64,000 nt of DNA from Cyanodermella asteris. Taxonomy: Eukaryota; Ascomycota; Lecanoromycetes; Ostropales; Stictidaceae. The notes beneath the pieces were generated by a model, which saw nothing but the letters and a program-made list of their open reading frames with translations, was not told the DNA's origin and ran no database searches. The stretch is from NCBI GenBank assembly GCA_900618795.1, contig UYJD01000005.1:256998-320997 (forward strand), read 5' to 3'. The position numbers were made by a program, and so were the translations under genes. Positions 1-11,412 of this stretch are shown here, one piece after another (position 1 is the first letter of the stretch; each line of letters begins with the position of its first letter).

Positions 1-1356
1 TCGTTCCTGTATAACTCCTGCGAACGAATGACCACCGGCTGGCATTGTCGCCGCTAGTAACGTGGCGCGAGTCTGCAAGGAGCTGCAAGGAGCTGCAAGT
101 ATCTGCAAGGGACGATGCAAGGATATGTTGAAATGCAATCAGACAGAGCAGTTTGCGGACAAACAGCAAAATATAGTTTGGCGAGCACCTGTTTCGAAGG
201 GTCGAGACATGCAGTGGCTTGCCGGCGGCGAAGGAGTGGAGCCAAGATTAGTAACCGAGAGTGGATATGGAACAGTATTGCTATAGGGAAGAGCGCTTGC
301 AGCGACAGTTTCGATGATTCAGTAGGTCAAACAGAAAGCGTTGCTTAAAAGAAAAAAAAAAGAAAAAGATCGACACGGCAGACCAGGGCGATAAAAGTGG
401 TGATTGTGCGAAGTGCAAAACCGTACCGGCGCCGCCGACTGCTGGGTGGAAAAGGTGTGATGAACGCAAGGCCTAGCGAGCAAAGGAACGGAGCAGGAGC
501 TTATGCAGCGTGCTGCGAGGTACAGACTTTACAGCTAGTTCGAGTGAAGAGTAGCGTGGACGTCGTTCAGCAGCCCCTGGTGTGCGGGCCTGCAGTCCAC
601 GGGTTGGCACATGTTACCCATGGCCAGCAGCGGCACCAGATCTAGGAAGGCCGTTGGTCCAGTGAGATCTCATCATCCCGGCAGAGGAAGGGTGGCACTG
701 GGGCCGCAAGGGCATTGGGTGGCCGAACATGTTCGAGCGACGCCCCCATCGGGTCAGGATTTGCAGAACAAACCCTGGCGGTCCACCATTCTGGTCGAGA
801 GCCTTGTTGGACTGTGGCCGCATCAGCATAACATGCTTGAGATGCTTTCAACTAGCCTGTCCCGCCGCGTGGCATTTTCCCCTGGGGACCCAGAGGACAC
901 TCGACCACGAGGCCAGCAGTGTAACGACCGGTGCAGCATGATTTGGCAAAGCGTCGAGAGCTTAAAGTGCCTGGTGTTGCGGCGCTCCGAATGGTATCGT
1001 CTTCACCGCCGACAGAAGTTCGAAACAACGACACCGACAAGAGATAAATCCACGAGGCAAACAGCAAGCGTGCCCGCGTACGGCAGGGTCAAAGTTGGCC
1101 AGGCACCGGATCTTGCACGACCACGCACGGCTACGCCTCGACCCCTTGCCGCGCGACTCTGGCGAGCTGCCATGCATGTGGGCGCTGTCGACAAGCACCA
1201 ATGACAGCCATCGCTGAGGACGGTCGGGCATCGTCAGCAGAAGTCGAGCGCGATGATCGATCCTGCACAGCAGATTGTCCGGCGGTCCGGCCCACAGCTT
1301 GTTCTTGTCGCCATGACTCGAAGCCTTCATGGCCATTAGTGTGTTTGCAGGAAGGT

Positions 1357-1404
1357 CTTGAGCTTGAGCTTGAGCTTGAGCTTGAGCTTGAGCTTGAGCA
1401 TGAG
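1357..1404. repeat. CTTGAG hexanucleotide array
   Basis: Seven exact copies of CTTGAG (1357-1398) are followed by one variant CATGAG. Because the unit is a multiple of three it stays open in several frames and makes artificial Ala-Gln, Leu-Glu or Leu-Lys runs in short frames on both strands. I see no host gene around it. Confidence 0.9.
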
Positions 1405-2465
1405 CATTGACTGCAGGGTCATGATGTGAGGCTGAGCTTTTGTCCGCATGCTGCAGATGGTCGAACCGCCAGAATACCTGAGAACAACCACCACGCCCGG
1501 ACTGTCCGTTCGTGGTCGACGCGAACAACCGTTGTTAATCCGAGACAGCGGCAAAACATGACGTCCCAATGTCCCACTAACAGGCATCGCACCTCGAAGC
1601 AATAATTTAAGCATACCAGCGGACTGCCGTTTTGTCGGTGTCTTATTGGCTGTGCCCCCGGTACAGGCCGAAATGAGCTCTCAGATGCCTTCCAAAGCAT
1701 CCAGCGAAGCTTCGTCGACCCGGATAGGCACCGTCTCCAAGCAAGAGTCGGCTAGCTATTTTGGGATGCTCCTGGGCCGAAGCAGGCGAGAAGCGTTCGA
1801 AGGAATCTTCTCTGCACAGAGCTCAGGCACCGTCTCCGAGCAAGCTCAAACCGAAGGAACAAAGGACTGTTGGATGCTTCTTCAACTCACGTCGTAAGCG
1901 GGCAGAAAACGATGTCGACTACAGCCAAAGAACATGTCTCGCTTGCCAGCACGAATTGTTACCGTTTGACAGGACAGGCTATTGCGCCAGTCGTGCCGTC
2001 TTAAGAGTCAAGTGTGGCCAACGGCAATCCGACTCATCTCCCGGCCAGGCCTTGATCATCTCTACAGACGCCATCAGTCGTTCAGCCCAGCCTCGAGATT
2101 GGCGCTGAGCTGCACAGTTGCATGTCGCGCGCAGCTGTCGGTCAGCTTGAGTGACCAAGCCCTTTAGCATTCGCAAGTCGGCACCTTTCGTGCTCTTGTA
2201 GCATTTCGGAAGTAATCATTGTAATTGCAGCAAGTACCAACAAGTCACGGTCCGCGGCTGTCGACTTGGCCTGGAGCTTGGTCACAGCAGTGTTCGCGAT
2301 TGCGGCGCAAAGCCACGGCGGCGACGAGCGTCCAGACCATGACAAGGCGAACGCGCTAATCACATGCCATAATCAAAGACGATAGTGTCGGAAATGATGA
2401 AGGCATTCGCAAATCGGGTTCTCGTACCGGGGCGTGCTTCATTAACGAATGCGAGCCAGAGCCTG

Positions 2466-2872
2466 TCAATGATCCGTGCATGGAAGAAATGGAACGCACC
2501 CATGGCCGCACGAAATCGCTGGGTTGAGGATGGAAGTGACATGGTAAATATGGGACTTCCCTGGCCTGTGACGAAGGTCTGGACGCATTTTCGAACGAGG
2601 ATGGAGCTTGGTGAACCGAATTGGTGGGTCATTGTAGACCTGAGAGCAACATGTTCGTCGGTGTTTCAGCCTTCGCCTTATCTTTGACACACCAGCCCGC
2701 GCAGGTCATTCTCTGGGAAGAGAAGCCGAAGATTCCCCGCAAGGTAAGTCTCGGCCAATGTCTTGATCTTCGAGAGTGGATCTCCACAGCCTGGCAGTTC
2801 CTTCCATCTGCTCCAGATGTCTTCGATCTTGAACCCACGGAAACGTCTCCACAAAGGTTGCGATCTAGTCAC
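2466..2872 (-). CDS. Doubtful small spliced gene or fragment
   Basis: On the minus strand two open stretches, 2693-2872 and 2466-2639, join in phase across a possible 53-nt intron (2640-2692). The intron has a GTGTGT donor, a GGCTGAAAC branch-like site and a CTCTCAG acceptor. The joined frame gives about 117 residues ending at a stop at 2466. The first half is acidic/aromatic (FKIEDIWSRWKELPG) and the second half is basic. There is no ATG at the left edge of the frame, so the 5' end is unknown and the piece could be a remnant. I do not recognise the family. Competing frames of similar length exist on the plus strand here, so this is only a candidate. Confidence 0.2.
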
Positions 2873-3005
2873 TCACTTCAATCGTTGACAAAGTTTTGCT
2901 TGACATTTCCTTGGGTAACGAGGAGCTTCGTGAGCAACTGACTAGGCAAGCTTGCGGGCTCTGATCGAGTACGTGTGTTTCGGAGCGTACTCAGATGACC
3001 GAGTT

Positions 3006-3041
3006 CTGACACCGACTCTGACACCGACTCTGACACCGACT
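3006..3041. repeat. 12-bp tandem repeat, three copies
   Basis: Three exact head-to-tail copies of CTGACACCGACT, followed by a partial degenerate copy. No gene is visible around it. Confidence 0.85.
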
Positions 3042-3575
3042 ACAGCACCGTTGCACGCCCCTATCCCTACCTATTCATCTGAGCATGGCGATACTTCTTG
3101 TATTCTCAAAATGGAGCCAGCTCGCTTGGAGTCAGCAATCTAGTATATTGGATGTCTACCCACTAACGGTTTGCTTCTACCCATGATCGGGTTCCGATTG
3201 TTTCTATGCTGCATCTACAACAGCGAAACGTATGGATCACCTCCACGATGCACCTGACAGGCCGCGAAGCAGCTCGCCGTTCTTGACTCCTCGGGGGGTT
3301 CCAGATATGCTCACCTCGTCTTACTGCTGCAGATTTATTTTGGGACCCCCAGTGGCCAGTCGTCGAAGCTCGAACAGAGAGACAGGCTTGCATATCAGCG
3401 CCTCGCGCTTGCCCATCTTGATGGCCCGTAATAGCAATCCTCCGCTGATCAAATCTTGAGCTCTTGATATCTTACTTATCGTAACGCGTTGCCGTGCATG
3501 ATGCATGACTTTTTTCTCCTTATGCCGATCTCGTATGAGCAACGCCGAAACTCCAGTGCCTCAGAATGCACGAGC

Positions 3576-4705
3576 TCAAGCTTCTACCTCCCTGTTTCCA
3601 CCACGGCCACCTCGGCCCCCACCACGTCCACCGCGTCCACCGCGACCTCCACGTCTCTCCCCTCTCTCGCCATCCTCCTTTCCGCCGTTCTTTTCGCCGT
3701 CCTCACCACTACCGCCGAGGGTGAGAGCAGCCGTCGCAAGACGGTTTGACAAGTCAATCTGGGTGCGAATAGTGTTGGCCAGATATGAAACGACGAGGAC
3801 GTCCTGAATGTGGTTGTTGCTAGAACAGCATTAGTATTCAAACTCGCATCGAAGTTCGGTGGGACATACAAATCTCTCTCAATGTCTTCAACGCTGACCT
3901 TTGGTGCCAATGCCAAAGCGTTCAGCAAAAATTGACCCAGGGCGCTTGAAGGGTTTTCCTCTTCTTCCTCAATGACCGAGTCGACATATCGAGACACTCT
4001 CTCAAGCATACCCAGGACTTCCACGATGCTTCGCTCCAGATTCTCGATATCGGTCATGGGAAACGTAGAGCGGTCCTCTGCGTTCTTGGCCGTCGAGATC
4101 AGCTCGAGACCACTCTTGTCCGCATCGCCGTACTTGATCTCGTATGGGACTGGAATGAATGCTGCGCTGTCCTGTGCCCTTTCGTCCGTGACGCCGACAC
4201 GGGCGCTGATATATGTCCTGATCTCAATATTCTTGCCTGGCTCTGTCGAGATCGTCAAGTGAATCGCTGGGTGCGGCCATGTTCCCTCGGCCTGAGCTCC
4301 ATAATGGTTCTGAATCAGGGCACTGAACGTGTTGAGCTCAGAGCTGGTAGCGTACCAACCAATGAGGACCTCCCTCGGGTTTGCGCGCAGATGCAGGGCA
4401 AGCATCGACTTTTGGTATTCCATGTCCACCTCAACCTGGTCTGCAGCCTCTGTGTGGCCAACAGCAAAGCAGTTTCGGATCTCGACCTCGGTGCCATCTT
4501 CGCTCCTGACGCCCAACAGGGTTCCAATCACGCGCTCTTGATCAACATTCCGTCGCAACGAGTGGTCGAGTATCGAGAAGATTGCTTGAGGCTGGATAAT
4601 GACATTCAAAGGCGCTGTGCTGGGCTGTGTGCCGATGGTTGCGGGGGGAAGCGGGCGCGCCAGGTGCAAGAAGGAGGAATCGGGCTGCGCTTGTATTTGC
4701 GCCAT
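3576..4705 (-). CDS. eIF3f: Translation initiation factor eIF3 subunit f
   Basis: Subunit f of eIF3, which acts in the cytoplasm to load mRNA and Met-tRNA onto the 40S ribosome. Exons are 3870-4705 and 3576-3819. The 50-nt intron (3820-3869) has a GTATGT donor, a TACTAAT branch and a TTCTAG acceptor. Splicing gives 359 residues. An MPN domain runs from about residue 33 ([18 protein letters not shown]) to about 170, and the metal-binding JAMM motif is absent, as is usual in this non-catalytic family. The MPN-associated helical part follows ([19 protein letters not shown]). The last 30 or so residues are an Arg-Gly repeat tail, which would suit RNA contact. Without the intron the frame runs on into nonsense, so the splice is well supported. 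It is divergent from UTP25. Confidence 0.93.
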
Positions 4706-4980
4706 ATCGGCGGTGGCTCAGGTCTTTGTCGGGAGAGTTGGAATGCCTGTCTGCTACCTTTTGGCGTTGTTAGATATGTCTGAAGCGGGCCAGATGGCAG
4801 GAAACCCTATGACAGATGTTTGTGCGGGAGCGGCGAGCAGAGAAATTCGGGCTGCGCGTGGGTGCGGCGGGCGGGAATCCGTCGATCATTACGCGCTAAA
4901 AAACAAAATGGATCCTCAGCCTACGACTTCTAGCTTTTAGAGCTTTCAACGTAGCTCGCAGTCCGATTCTGACAGCTACG
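4706..4980. promoter_or_regulatory. Divergent promoter eIF3f / UTP25
   Basis: 275 bp between the start codons of two ribosome-related genes that point away from each other. Both promoters and both 5' leaders must lie here. I see no clear TATA box or repeated motif. Confidence 0.6.
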
Positions 4981-7212
4981 ATGGCTCCGCGAGGTTCCCT
5001 CAGAGGCTCTAGTCGAGGAGCTCATCGTGGCAGAGGATCTCGGGGGAAAATCACGGGCAGAGGTGGTGCTAATGCCCGTGAAAGGCGTAATATGAAAAGA
5101 TCTGGGAAAAACATCGAAGAAATTCCCGATCAGCTCGACCACACTCTTCAAGATGTATCGAGCACCCACGATGACGAGTCTGAACTTGAAGTCTCTTCTA
5201 GTGACGAGGAGCCCGAACTGTCCAGAGGACAGCCAACGTATAGTGCACTTCTGCAAGCGTTGAATGCCAGCTCTCAAAGAGACGAGCCCCGACGGAAAAA
5301 GCGTCGACTAGGTGTTGGTCCACACTCGGCCAATGGAAATCTCGGCAAGCCCCTGACTGAGAGTCTGCCTGTGGATACAGCGTCCCAAAATGATAGCGCA
5401 ACGCTTGACGATCTTGACGATGTTGAAGAAGATGTTGTCGACCTTGCAAACGATGATGGGGGCGATATTTCCGATGACGAGGAGCTTCAAAATGATCCTT
5501 TCGAGAAGCATCTCTCGGACTCAATTCTGGAGCAGCTCACGAAGACAGTCTCGAACAGCGACAGACTAACATGGCAGAAGCAGCCGGGCAAAGTCGGCGC
5601 CAATTGGAAATACGTCTCGGCCGTGCCTGTGCTCTCCCCATCAACGCAAGCCCAAAACCTTCGGCCAGCCAAGAGCATGTCCGATCTCCACCTCAAACAA
5701 AAATTGCAGAAGGCTCCAAGTGAGTACCTGCCCAGTTTGGATGGTCCACACGCACACTTGGCTGGAGCAATTTTCACTTACCAGGACGTGCTGTTTAGCG
5801 ATAGAACAGCCGACAACGCATCGCAGATCAGGAACGCGTACTGCACACATGCGATTAACCATGCTTTGAAGACCCGCGACAAGGTTATCAAGAACAACAA
5901 CAGACTGGCCAAGATCGAGGACGATTTGGATGGCAGAGATGACGACAAATTCCGGGACCAAGGATTTACCAGACCTAGAGTGCTGTTACTCCTTCCCACG
6001 CGGCAGGCATGCTCAAAAGCGATCGATGCGATGATGGGAGTACTCCAGCCCGAACAGCAAGAGAATAGAAAGCGTTTCACGGAGAGCTTCTCTGTCACAG
6101 ATGATCTTGCCGATTCGGATAAACCGGATGACTTTAAAGAGCTGTTCGCTGGAAACGACGACGATAGATTTCTACTCGGAATCAAAATGACGCGGAAAAC
6201 CGTCAAATATTTCTCCAGCTTCTACAACTCCGATATAATAGTTGCTAGTCCTCTGGGTCTGCATGCCAAAATTACGAGCGACGACAACAAGAAGCGGGAC
6301 TGGGAGTTCCTCAGTTCTATCGAAGTTGCTATCGTAGATCAAGCGGATGCCTTGATAATGCAGGATTGGGAGAAGGTCGAGACGGTGTTCGAGCACCTCA
6401 ATCTGGAGCCGAAACAATCTCACGGCTGCGACGTTGGTCGTATGCGCAGATGGTACCTCGACAACAAATCCAAGTACTACCGACAGACCCTCGTTTTCTC
6501 GGGCTACAACTCGCCAGAGCTAAATGCCTTGTTTGAACGATCCATGCAAAACGCTGCTGGCAAATTCAGAATCAGCAAGGCCGAGTATGATGGTGCCATC
6601 ATGCGTCTGGGCGTACAGGTAAAGCAGACGTTCTCGCGCTTCGACACCCCATCCCCAGCCGAGGACCCCGACGCTAGATTCAAATTTTTCACCACTTCAA
6701 TCTTACCTGTTCTTGCCAAGCATGCGAAATCCGGGAAGGAGAGGCTGCAAGGAACGCTCATCTTCATCCCGTCCTACATGGACTTTTTGCGCGTGCAGAA
6801 CTTCTTCTGCTACTTGAATGATGCTAACGGCATCACCTTCGACCCCACCGATCTCCCGTGTATCTCCGAATATGCATTACCAGCACAAAACGCGAGAGCC
6901 AGGAGCCTGTTTCAAATCGGTCGGCACAGTGTATTGTTGTACACTTGTCGAGCGCACCATTTCTACAGATACAAATTGAAGGGCGTCAAACGGGTGATAA
7001 TGTACGGTCTGCCCGAGAACCCTAAATTCTACGAAGAGCTAGTAGGTCACGCTCTGAGCAGGAGTGTCTCCGAAGGCAAATTCTCGCCAGACGAGATCGG
7101 TGCTCAGAGCATCTTCTCAAAATACGACATTCTGAAGCTTGAGCGAGTTGTTGGCACAAAACGCTATGCGCCCATGCTGAAAGAAAAGGGAGACATATTC
7201 GAGTTCTTCTAA
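4981..7212 (+). CDS. UTP25: U3 snoRNA-associated protein 25 (SSU processome)
   Basis: Nucleolar component of the small-subunit processome needed for early pre-18S rRNA cleavage. It is a single exon of 743 residues. The first 40 residues are an Arg/Gly-rich basic stretch, followed by a long acidic Ser/Asp/Glu region to about residue 180, typical of nucleolar factors. The C-terminal two thirds is the UTP25 domain, a degenerate DEAD-box-like fold. Landmarks are VLLLLPTRQACSKAI near 333, DIIVASPLGLHAKI near 419, VAIVDQADALIMQDW near 450, LIFIPSYMDFLRVQNFF near 595 and VIMYGLPENPKFYEELV near 680. The canonical Walker-type ATPase motifs are lost, as in the family. The start is the first ATG of the frame and gives a basic N-terminus. 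It shares a 275-bp upstream region with eIF3f. Confidence 0.95.
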   Translation: MAPRGSLRGSSRGAHRGRGSRGKITGRGGANARERRNMKRSGKNIEEIPDQLDHTLQDVSSTHDDESELEVSSSDEEPELSRGQPTYSALLQALNASSQRDEPRRKKRRLGVGPHSANGNLGKPLTESLPVDTASQNDSATLDDLDDVEEDVVDLANDDGGDISDDEELQNDPFEKHLSDSILEQLTKTVSNSDRLTWQKQPGKVGANWKYVSAVPVLSPSTQAQNLRPAKSMSDLHLKQKLQKAPSEYLPSLDGPHAHLAGAIFTYQDVLFSDRTADNASQIRNAYCTHAINHALKTRDKVIKNNNRLAKIEDDLDGRDDDKFRDQGFTRPRVLLLLPTRQACSKAIDAMMGVLQPEQQENRKRFTESFSVTDDLADSDKPDDFKELFAGNDDDRFLLGIKMTRKTVKYFSSFYNSDIIVASPLGLHAKITSDDNKKRDWEFLSSIEVAIVDQADALIMQDWEKVETVFEHLNLEPKQSHGCDVGRMRRWYLDNKSKYYRQTLVFSGYNSPELNALFERSMQNAAGKFRISKAEYDGAIMRLGVQVKQTFSRFDTPSPAEDPDARFKFFTTSILPVLAKHAKSGKERLQGTLIFIPSYMDFLRVQNFFCYLNDANGITFDPTDLPCISEYALPAQNARARSLFQIGRHSVLLYTCRAHHFYRYKLKGVKRVIMYGLPENPKFYEELVGHALSRSVSEGKFSPDEIGAQSIFSKYDILKLERVVGTKRYAPMLKEKGDIFEFF

Positions 7213-7744
7213 GTGGGCTAGCAGAGGGCTCATTACAGGTATTCCAACCATTTCGTTCAGCTTCTCTATAACTGTTTCAATCGTGAAAATCGATCCAGCA
7301 GAGCACACACCACTCTTCATTCCAGTATTTGTGCTCCGTCGTGATTCGCGAGACAGCCGGAGTCCACACGACCGCGAAGTGAATGGAATTTGAAGTGCCT
7401 GGAATGGCACTCATAAGATACCTGAATCGCAGGAGGCCTGCCATTTGCGCTCATTGCAATACTTGGCTGTGAGACAGGTGCTCGGAAGGGAGTTGTGATT
7501 TTGCGATTCACTCCTGCCTGCCGTGGTCAGAGGCTGGGACAATGTAACCTCTCTTGATCAAATATCGCTCTTTTCTTCCCGTGTTTGGCCGAGTCGATTG
7601 GACACGGAGCACATGCCGCCTTCATTCCACGTATCGAAGCTCAATTCACTGGCCGCGTAGCCATCCGGTCCGCAGAGATATCGGTGACTCCACGCAACAA
7701 CGACAACCACTGTGCAAGCCCCGTTGAAGCTGTGACTCGTAACT
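7213..7744. other. Intergenic, nothing recognised
   Basis: About 530 bp downstream of UTP25. Only short frames occur and no repeat or RNA gene is visible. Confidence 0.5.
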
Positions 7745-10089
7745 ATGAGCGGTTTCGGATTCATGTTTGGAGCTGGACCGATTCTCTTTGGTACGTTTCC
7801 TTACTGACAATGCGCGCTCCAGAGAGAAGCTGACAACAACCCCAGACCAGACTCCACGCACTTCAATAACCAACCACAGTAGCAAAGTTTCTTGTGCTGG
7901 ATCAGATGAGACCCAGCGAGTCGGGTCTGATTACACGGACAGCACTGTGCTGACAGACAATCGTCGCCATGCCGTTTATGGAGGTACCTTGAGCTCTACT
8001 AGAAGTCACTCACCTTCCAGCGCCACGATACGACAAAATGCGTCACTTGTGCCCGAGCAGTCACAGTAAGTCACTCGTCTTGGTGTCATTTCAGGCAGCG
8101 TCTTGATCTGGCTACGGGGAGGTTCGCCTTGAATGCGTCGCCTTGACGTTGGCCAGTTTTCGCCTATGCCCGAGTTGGGCTTCAACTTAGCGCAAGCAAC
8201 CGCCCAGTTACTGAATCAGTGCCATGCAGCTGACATTTGAAACCAGGACCTCTATGCCGGAATTCACAGCCACGTCGCGCCTAAGCATGCATCGCAACTC
8301 CCGCCAAACACCGATGAACATTGATGCAACCCAACCCACCATGCCTCCTCTTCCGCGGAAATCGGAAGACACGTTTGACTCAAAACAACCGGAGAATTGC
8401 GATTACGACCACACAATCCTTGGCATGGCCTGCGATGCGCTGGTGCTTGATGATGCCGAGAGTCCAGAGTCCTGGTTCGAGCGACAGAACCGTCTAGCTT
8501 TCAAGCAGCGGGAGAAGGTCGAAACTTGGCTCCACAAACAAGCACGGCTCACTCGTCCGTATCTTGCCGGCTTGGGAGGCCAAGAAGCGCTCCTGGATAC
8601 ACTTGGAAGCATACAGATGATACCGATCATGGAAAGCAAGGTCATGGAGGGTGGAAGGACTGGCGGGTCCACGGACGATGAGTGCTCGAGGATCTTTAGA
8701 AAGCAAAAGGCGGGCAAGGCAACGAAGGCGAGGGATCTGATGCACCGAGCGCTCCGAGCGATGGCCAACCACGAGCTGATGACCGAAATGCAAGAGACTT
8801 CCGCTGAAGATCCAAGCGAGAGCGACGAAGAGGCATCATGCACAAATGAGACAGGCTCTGTATACAGTGGACAGCAGGATGAAGATCAGGCGGAACCAAC
8901 GACGAATCATAGGGAGATGCGCGCTTCGCAACGACAAGCATTCAATGAGAATCGATATCCAGATCTTCTAAAACAACACCGCCTTATGTCCGAAAAGCCC
9001 CTCGCTGACGAACTGTTGAACTTGCGGCTGAATCGCGGAAACCCAAACATCAAGCTCGTCAAGTCTCCTTCTTGTATTCCACAGCCTTCTGCAGGTACGC
9101 AGAGGCAACAACGGCCGGTATCAAAGAAAGAGGGTCAAGCGCCGGCCGAAAACAAACCTCCAAAGCCACTCACAATACACGACCCGCGCATCTTTGCCCT
9201 TGTAAAAGAGATAGCGCAGAAATCTCAGCAGGAATACCTTACATGGCTGAGCCAGAAGCCCAAGAAACCCGGCCATGACGATGTTCCCTTTATCGAGGGC
9301 TGGGTCGAGGCATACAATGAAGAATTCCTCCCGACGCGGAAGTGGGAGCCTCAAATCAGACTGATCGACCCGACATTCCCAACAAAGACAGCTCACCGCA
9401 TTGATGAGGACATGGAGAAGGAACGCAAAGAATTTAAGCTCAGACTAGCCACTCTTGTCATGGGTAAGGAAATTACCGTCCCGGAATACAACCTATTTAC
9501 CGAGACCCATGAGGCTCGCGAAGAAAGCCAGGCGATTCAAGCAGCCAGACTTACTTGTGCCAGGGCCAAAGACGACGAAATATGCCTTGGAGACCAGAAA
9601 CAGCATAGGCTTGAGATGATCGAGGGTTTCCGCAAAGGAATGCTCAAGCAAAAGAAGGACTTCATCCAACACCGCAACCTCCACGGCTTGCCACCCTGCG
9701 ACTACGACCCGAACGGCAAATTCGTCCTACGCCTGGAAGACGAAGACAAGAAGACGAATGAGAAATGGCTGATCAAGTTCGAGGAAGAGTACGACAAGCG
9801 CGTCGACCAGGATTGGGACACTAGAAAAGCCATGAAGCTTTTGCATAAGGTTGACGACAAGCGCAAATACACGAGACCACCAATAAAACGTTCTCAACCA
9901 GTCAAGCAGCATCCGAGGTCGGAGTACAAGCCACTGGCGATTGCAAAGGGCAACAAGGGTATCAACTTTATTGATAAGGAGGACCTTGACCTGCTGTATC
10001 CGATTCCGAAGCACATGAACGATCAACAGACCAGGCGGATGCTTCAGAGGGTTTTCAGTGATGACTCGGAGAGATATGACCGGCAGTGA
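7745..10089 (+). CDS. Large charged protein of unknown function
   Basis: The secure part is a single open frame from 8224 to 10089 (621 residues from the ATG at 8224). It is very rich in Lys, Glu, Asp and Gln, probably helical or coiled-coil between residues 300 and 560, with a disordered Ser/Thr/Pro-rich N-terminal half. I see no catalytic motif, membrane segment or signal peptide. The frame probably continues upstream: a 154-nt intron (8066-8219, GTAAGT donor, TTACTGAATCAG end) joins it in phase to an open Ser/Thr-rich exon from about 7825. A further exon may start at the ATG at 7745, but that join would need an intron of only about 34 nt, so the true 5' end is uncertain. Landmarks are WKYAQ-free Trp-rich pieces such as WLSQKPKKPGHDD and FIEGWVEAYNEEF. 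I do not recognise the family. Confidence 0.6.
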
Positions 10090-10995
10090 GGGGTTCATTG
10101 TCGCATCAGACCTTTGGAAAAGTCTGCAGCCGGCTCGGACTTATCAAACATGCAGTTCATGAATACTGGTAGTGGATCCTCCATGGTGAGGTAATTTGCA
10201 GCGACTCTTCTCCCTAACACCAGCCCGAAATGAGCACGGGTCAAGCATACAGCTCTGGCGTCGTTCAACCAACGAACTAAAAAGATGCAGTGTAAGCGGA
10301 CAGTCGGCCGGCAGCCTTCTCCATGGTAAAACGGTCCCCAGCTGTGGTCATAACTGCGCGATACACGAGCACATGAACTTTCGAGCCCGTCACAAGTCAG
10401 CTGCTGATTAATCCGGAGACGCAAGACGCTTCAGAACACCGAGCCAGTGCGTGACGACTGACGACAGGTAAAGCCCAGGACGCTTTCCGCGCTGCTCGAC
10501 AACGTACGGAGAAGAATCAAAGGGGAAGTAGTCACTGAGGACTTGGCTGGCATAGCTGGCCGTTCTTCGTTGATGCTCCCCTGAACTGCTTCCCCGAGCC
10601 GCGAAATACGGGCCCCTACCACCCCTCATTGCCACTGAGCAGTTGCCTTGTTTCTCCAGAAGAACGACACCATTTCTCCTATTCCGACTTCACTGAAGCC
10701 TGCGTCCACAGTGACTCTGATGGAAGACGCTGAGCACTGGTCTATAGAATCGCCTCGTGTTTGTGTCATATGTAGGCACTAGTCACAAATGCATGGTCAA
10801 GTCGGCTCTAAATATGATTGAACAAGTGCACAATCAGATTCACATTATCGGTAAAGACTATCAGAACCAAGTACAAAAGCCATCATCCAAGCTCCGAGCC
10901 ACTCTTTTCAACGGCTTTCGAAAGCCGTTGAACCCGTTCAAGACTGTCACTTCATCGCCGGGCCTCCAGCACTCTTCACAGCCCTTCCCACACAG
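10090..10995. other. Intergenic with a palindrome
   Basis: About 900 bp with no supported gene. It contains the 26-bp perfect palindrome at 10907-10932, listed separately. Confidence 0.5.
10907..10932. repeat. 26-bp perfect palindrome
   Basis: Each half is TTCAACGGCTTTC and its exact reverse complement follows with no spacer. Symmetry stops at the next base on each side. A related partial motif (GTTGAACCCGTTCAA) overlaps its right edge. It could be a dimeric protein-binding site or a cruciform-forming sequence. It lies about 65 bp from the 3' end of the decayed secreted-protein-like remnant. Confidence 0.85.
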
Positions 10996-11412
10996 TTATG
11001 GCCCCTGCGCGCCGGCAACGTAAAGTACGCGACCCAGCAAGGCTTGAACCGTGTCCCCTTGCCACTTTCCACTCGAATTGTCCTCCACGGTGTAGTCGCC
11101 CGTCGGTGGTTCCGAAAGTCGCCTGGGTCATGGCGCCGCGGCCGCCGAACTCCTTCTTAGCACGTTCCATGTCCCAGCTCTGAGCGTTCGCAGCCTGCCC
11201 AGACTTTGACCAGGTCGGCCACACCCGCGTAGGCGCGCTCTTCAGCGGGCGTTCTGCTGCTCGCCCGTCGCGGCGTTCGATTTCGGTTGCGTTTGGCGTG
11301 GAACTCCTACATGAAGGCCGAGCTCGGTTTGGGCTTCTTCGAGATTTGCGGCGGGAGCGGCGGGGACGAAGCTGGTGATGGCGAAAACGCTGAGAATGAA
11401 CTTGTACTACAT
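10996..11412 (-). pseudogene. Remnant of a small secreted-protein-like gene
   Basis: The minus strand encodes a convincing secretion signal (KFILSVFAITSFVPAAPA) followed by a short mature-like stretch (NLEEAQTELGL). Coding-like pieces continue in more than one frame to about 10996, ending near VQALLGRVLYVAGAQ. No arrangement with ordinary introns gives an intact protein beginning at a start codon, so I treat it as broken. The family is not recognised and there are few cysteines. It could also be a genuine short gene whose exons I have not placed correctly. Confidence 0.3.

Larger units (their letters stand above)
1..3575. other. Gene-poor stretch
   Basis: I find no convincing protein gene in the first 3.6 kb. 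Reading frames are short, overlap on both strands and lack recognisable domains. The stretch holds an A-rich tract near 350-366, a hexanucleotide array at 1357-1404, a 12-bp tandem repeat at 3006-3041 and one weak candidate gene at 2466-2872, each listed separately. Confidence 0.6.

Noticed and set aside
962-1614. Frames with Ala-Gln or Leu-Lys runs on the minus strand
   Set aside because: The runs come only from the CTTGAG array. The flanks show no coding character and both strands are equally open.
3584-3749. Ser/Thr/Pro-rich plus-strand frames opposite the eIF3f 3' exon
   Set aside because: They are the antisense of the Arg-Gly repeat codons of eIF3f.
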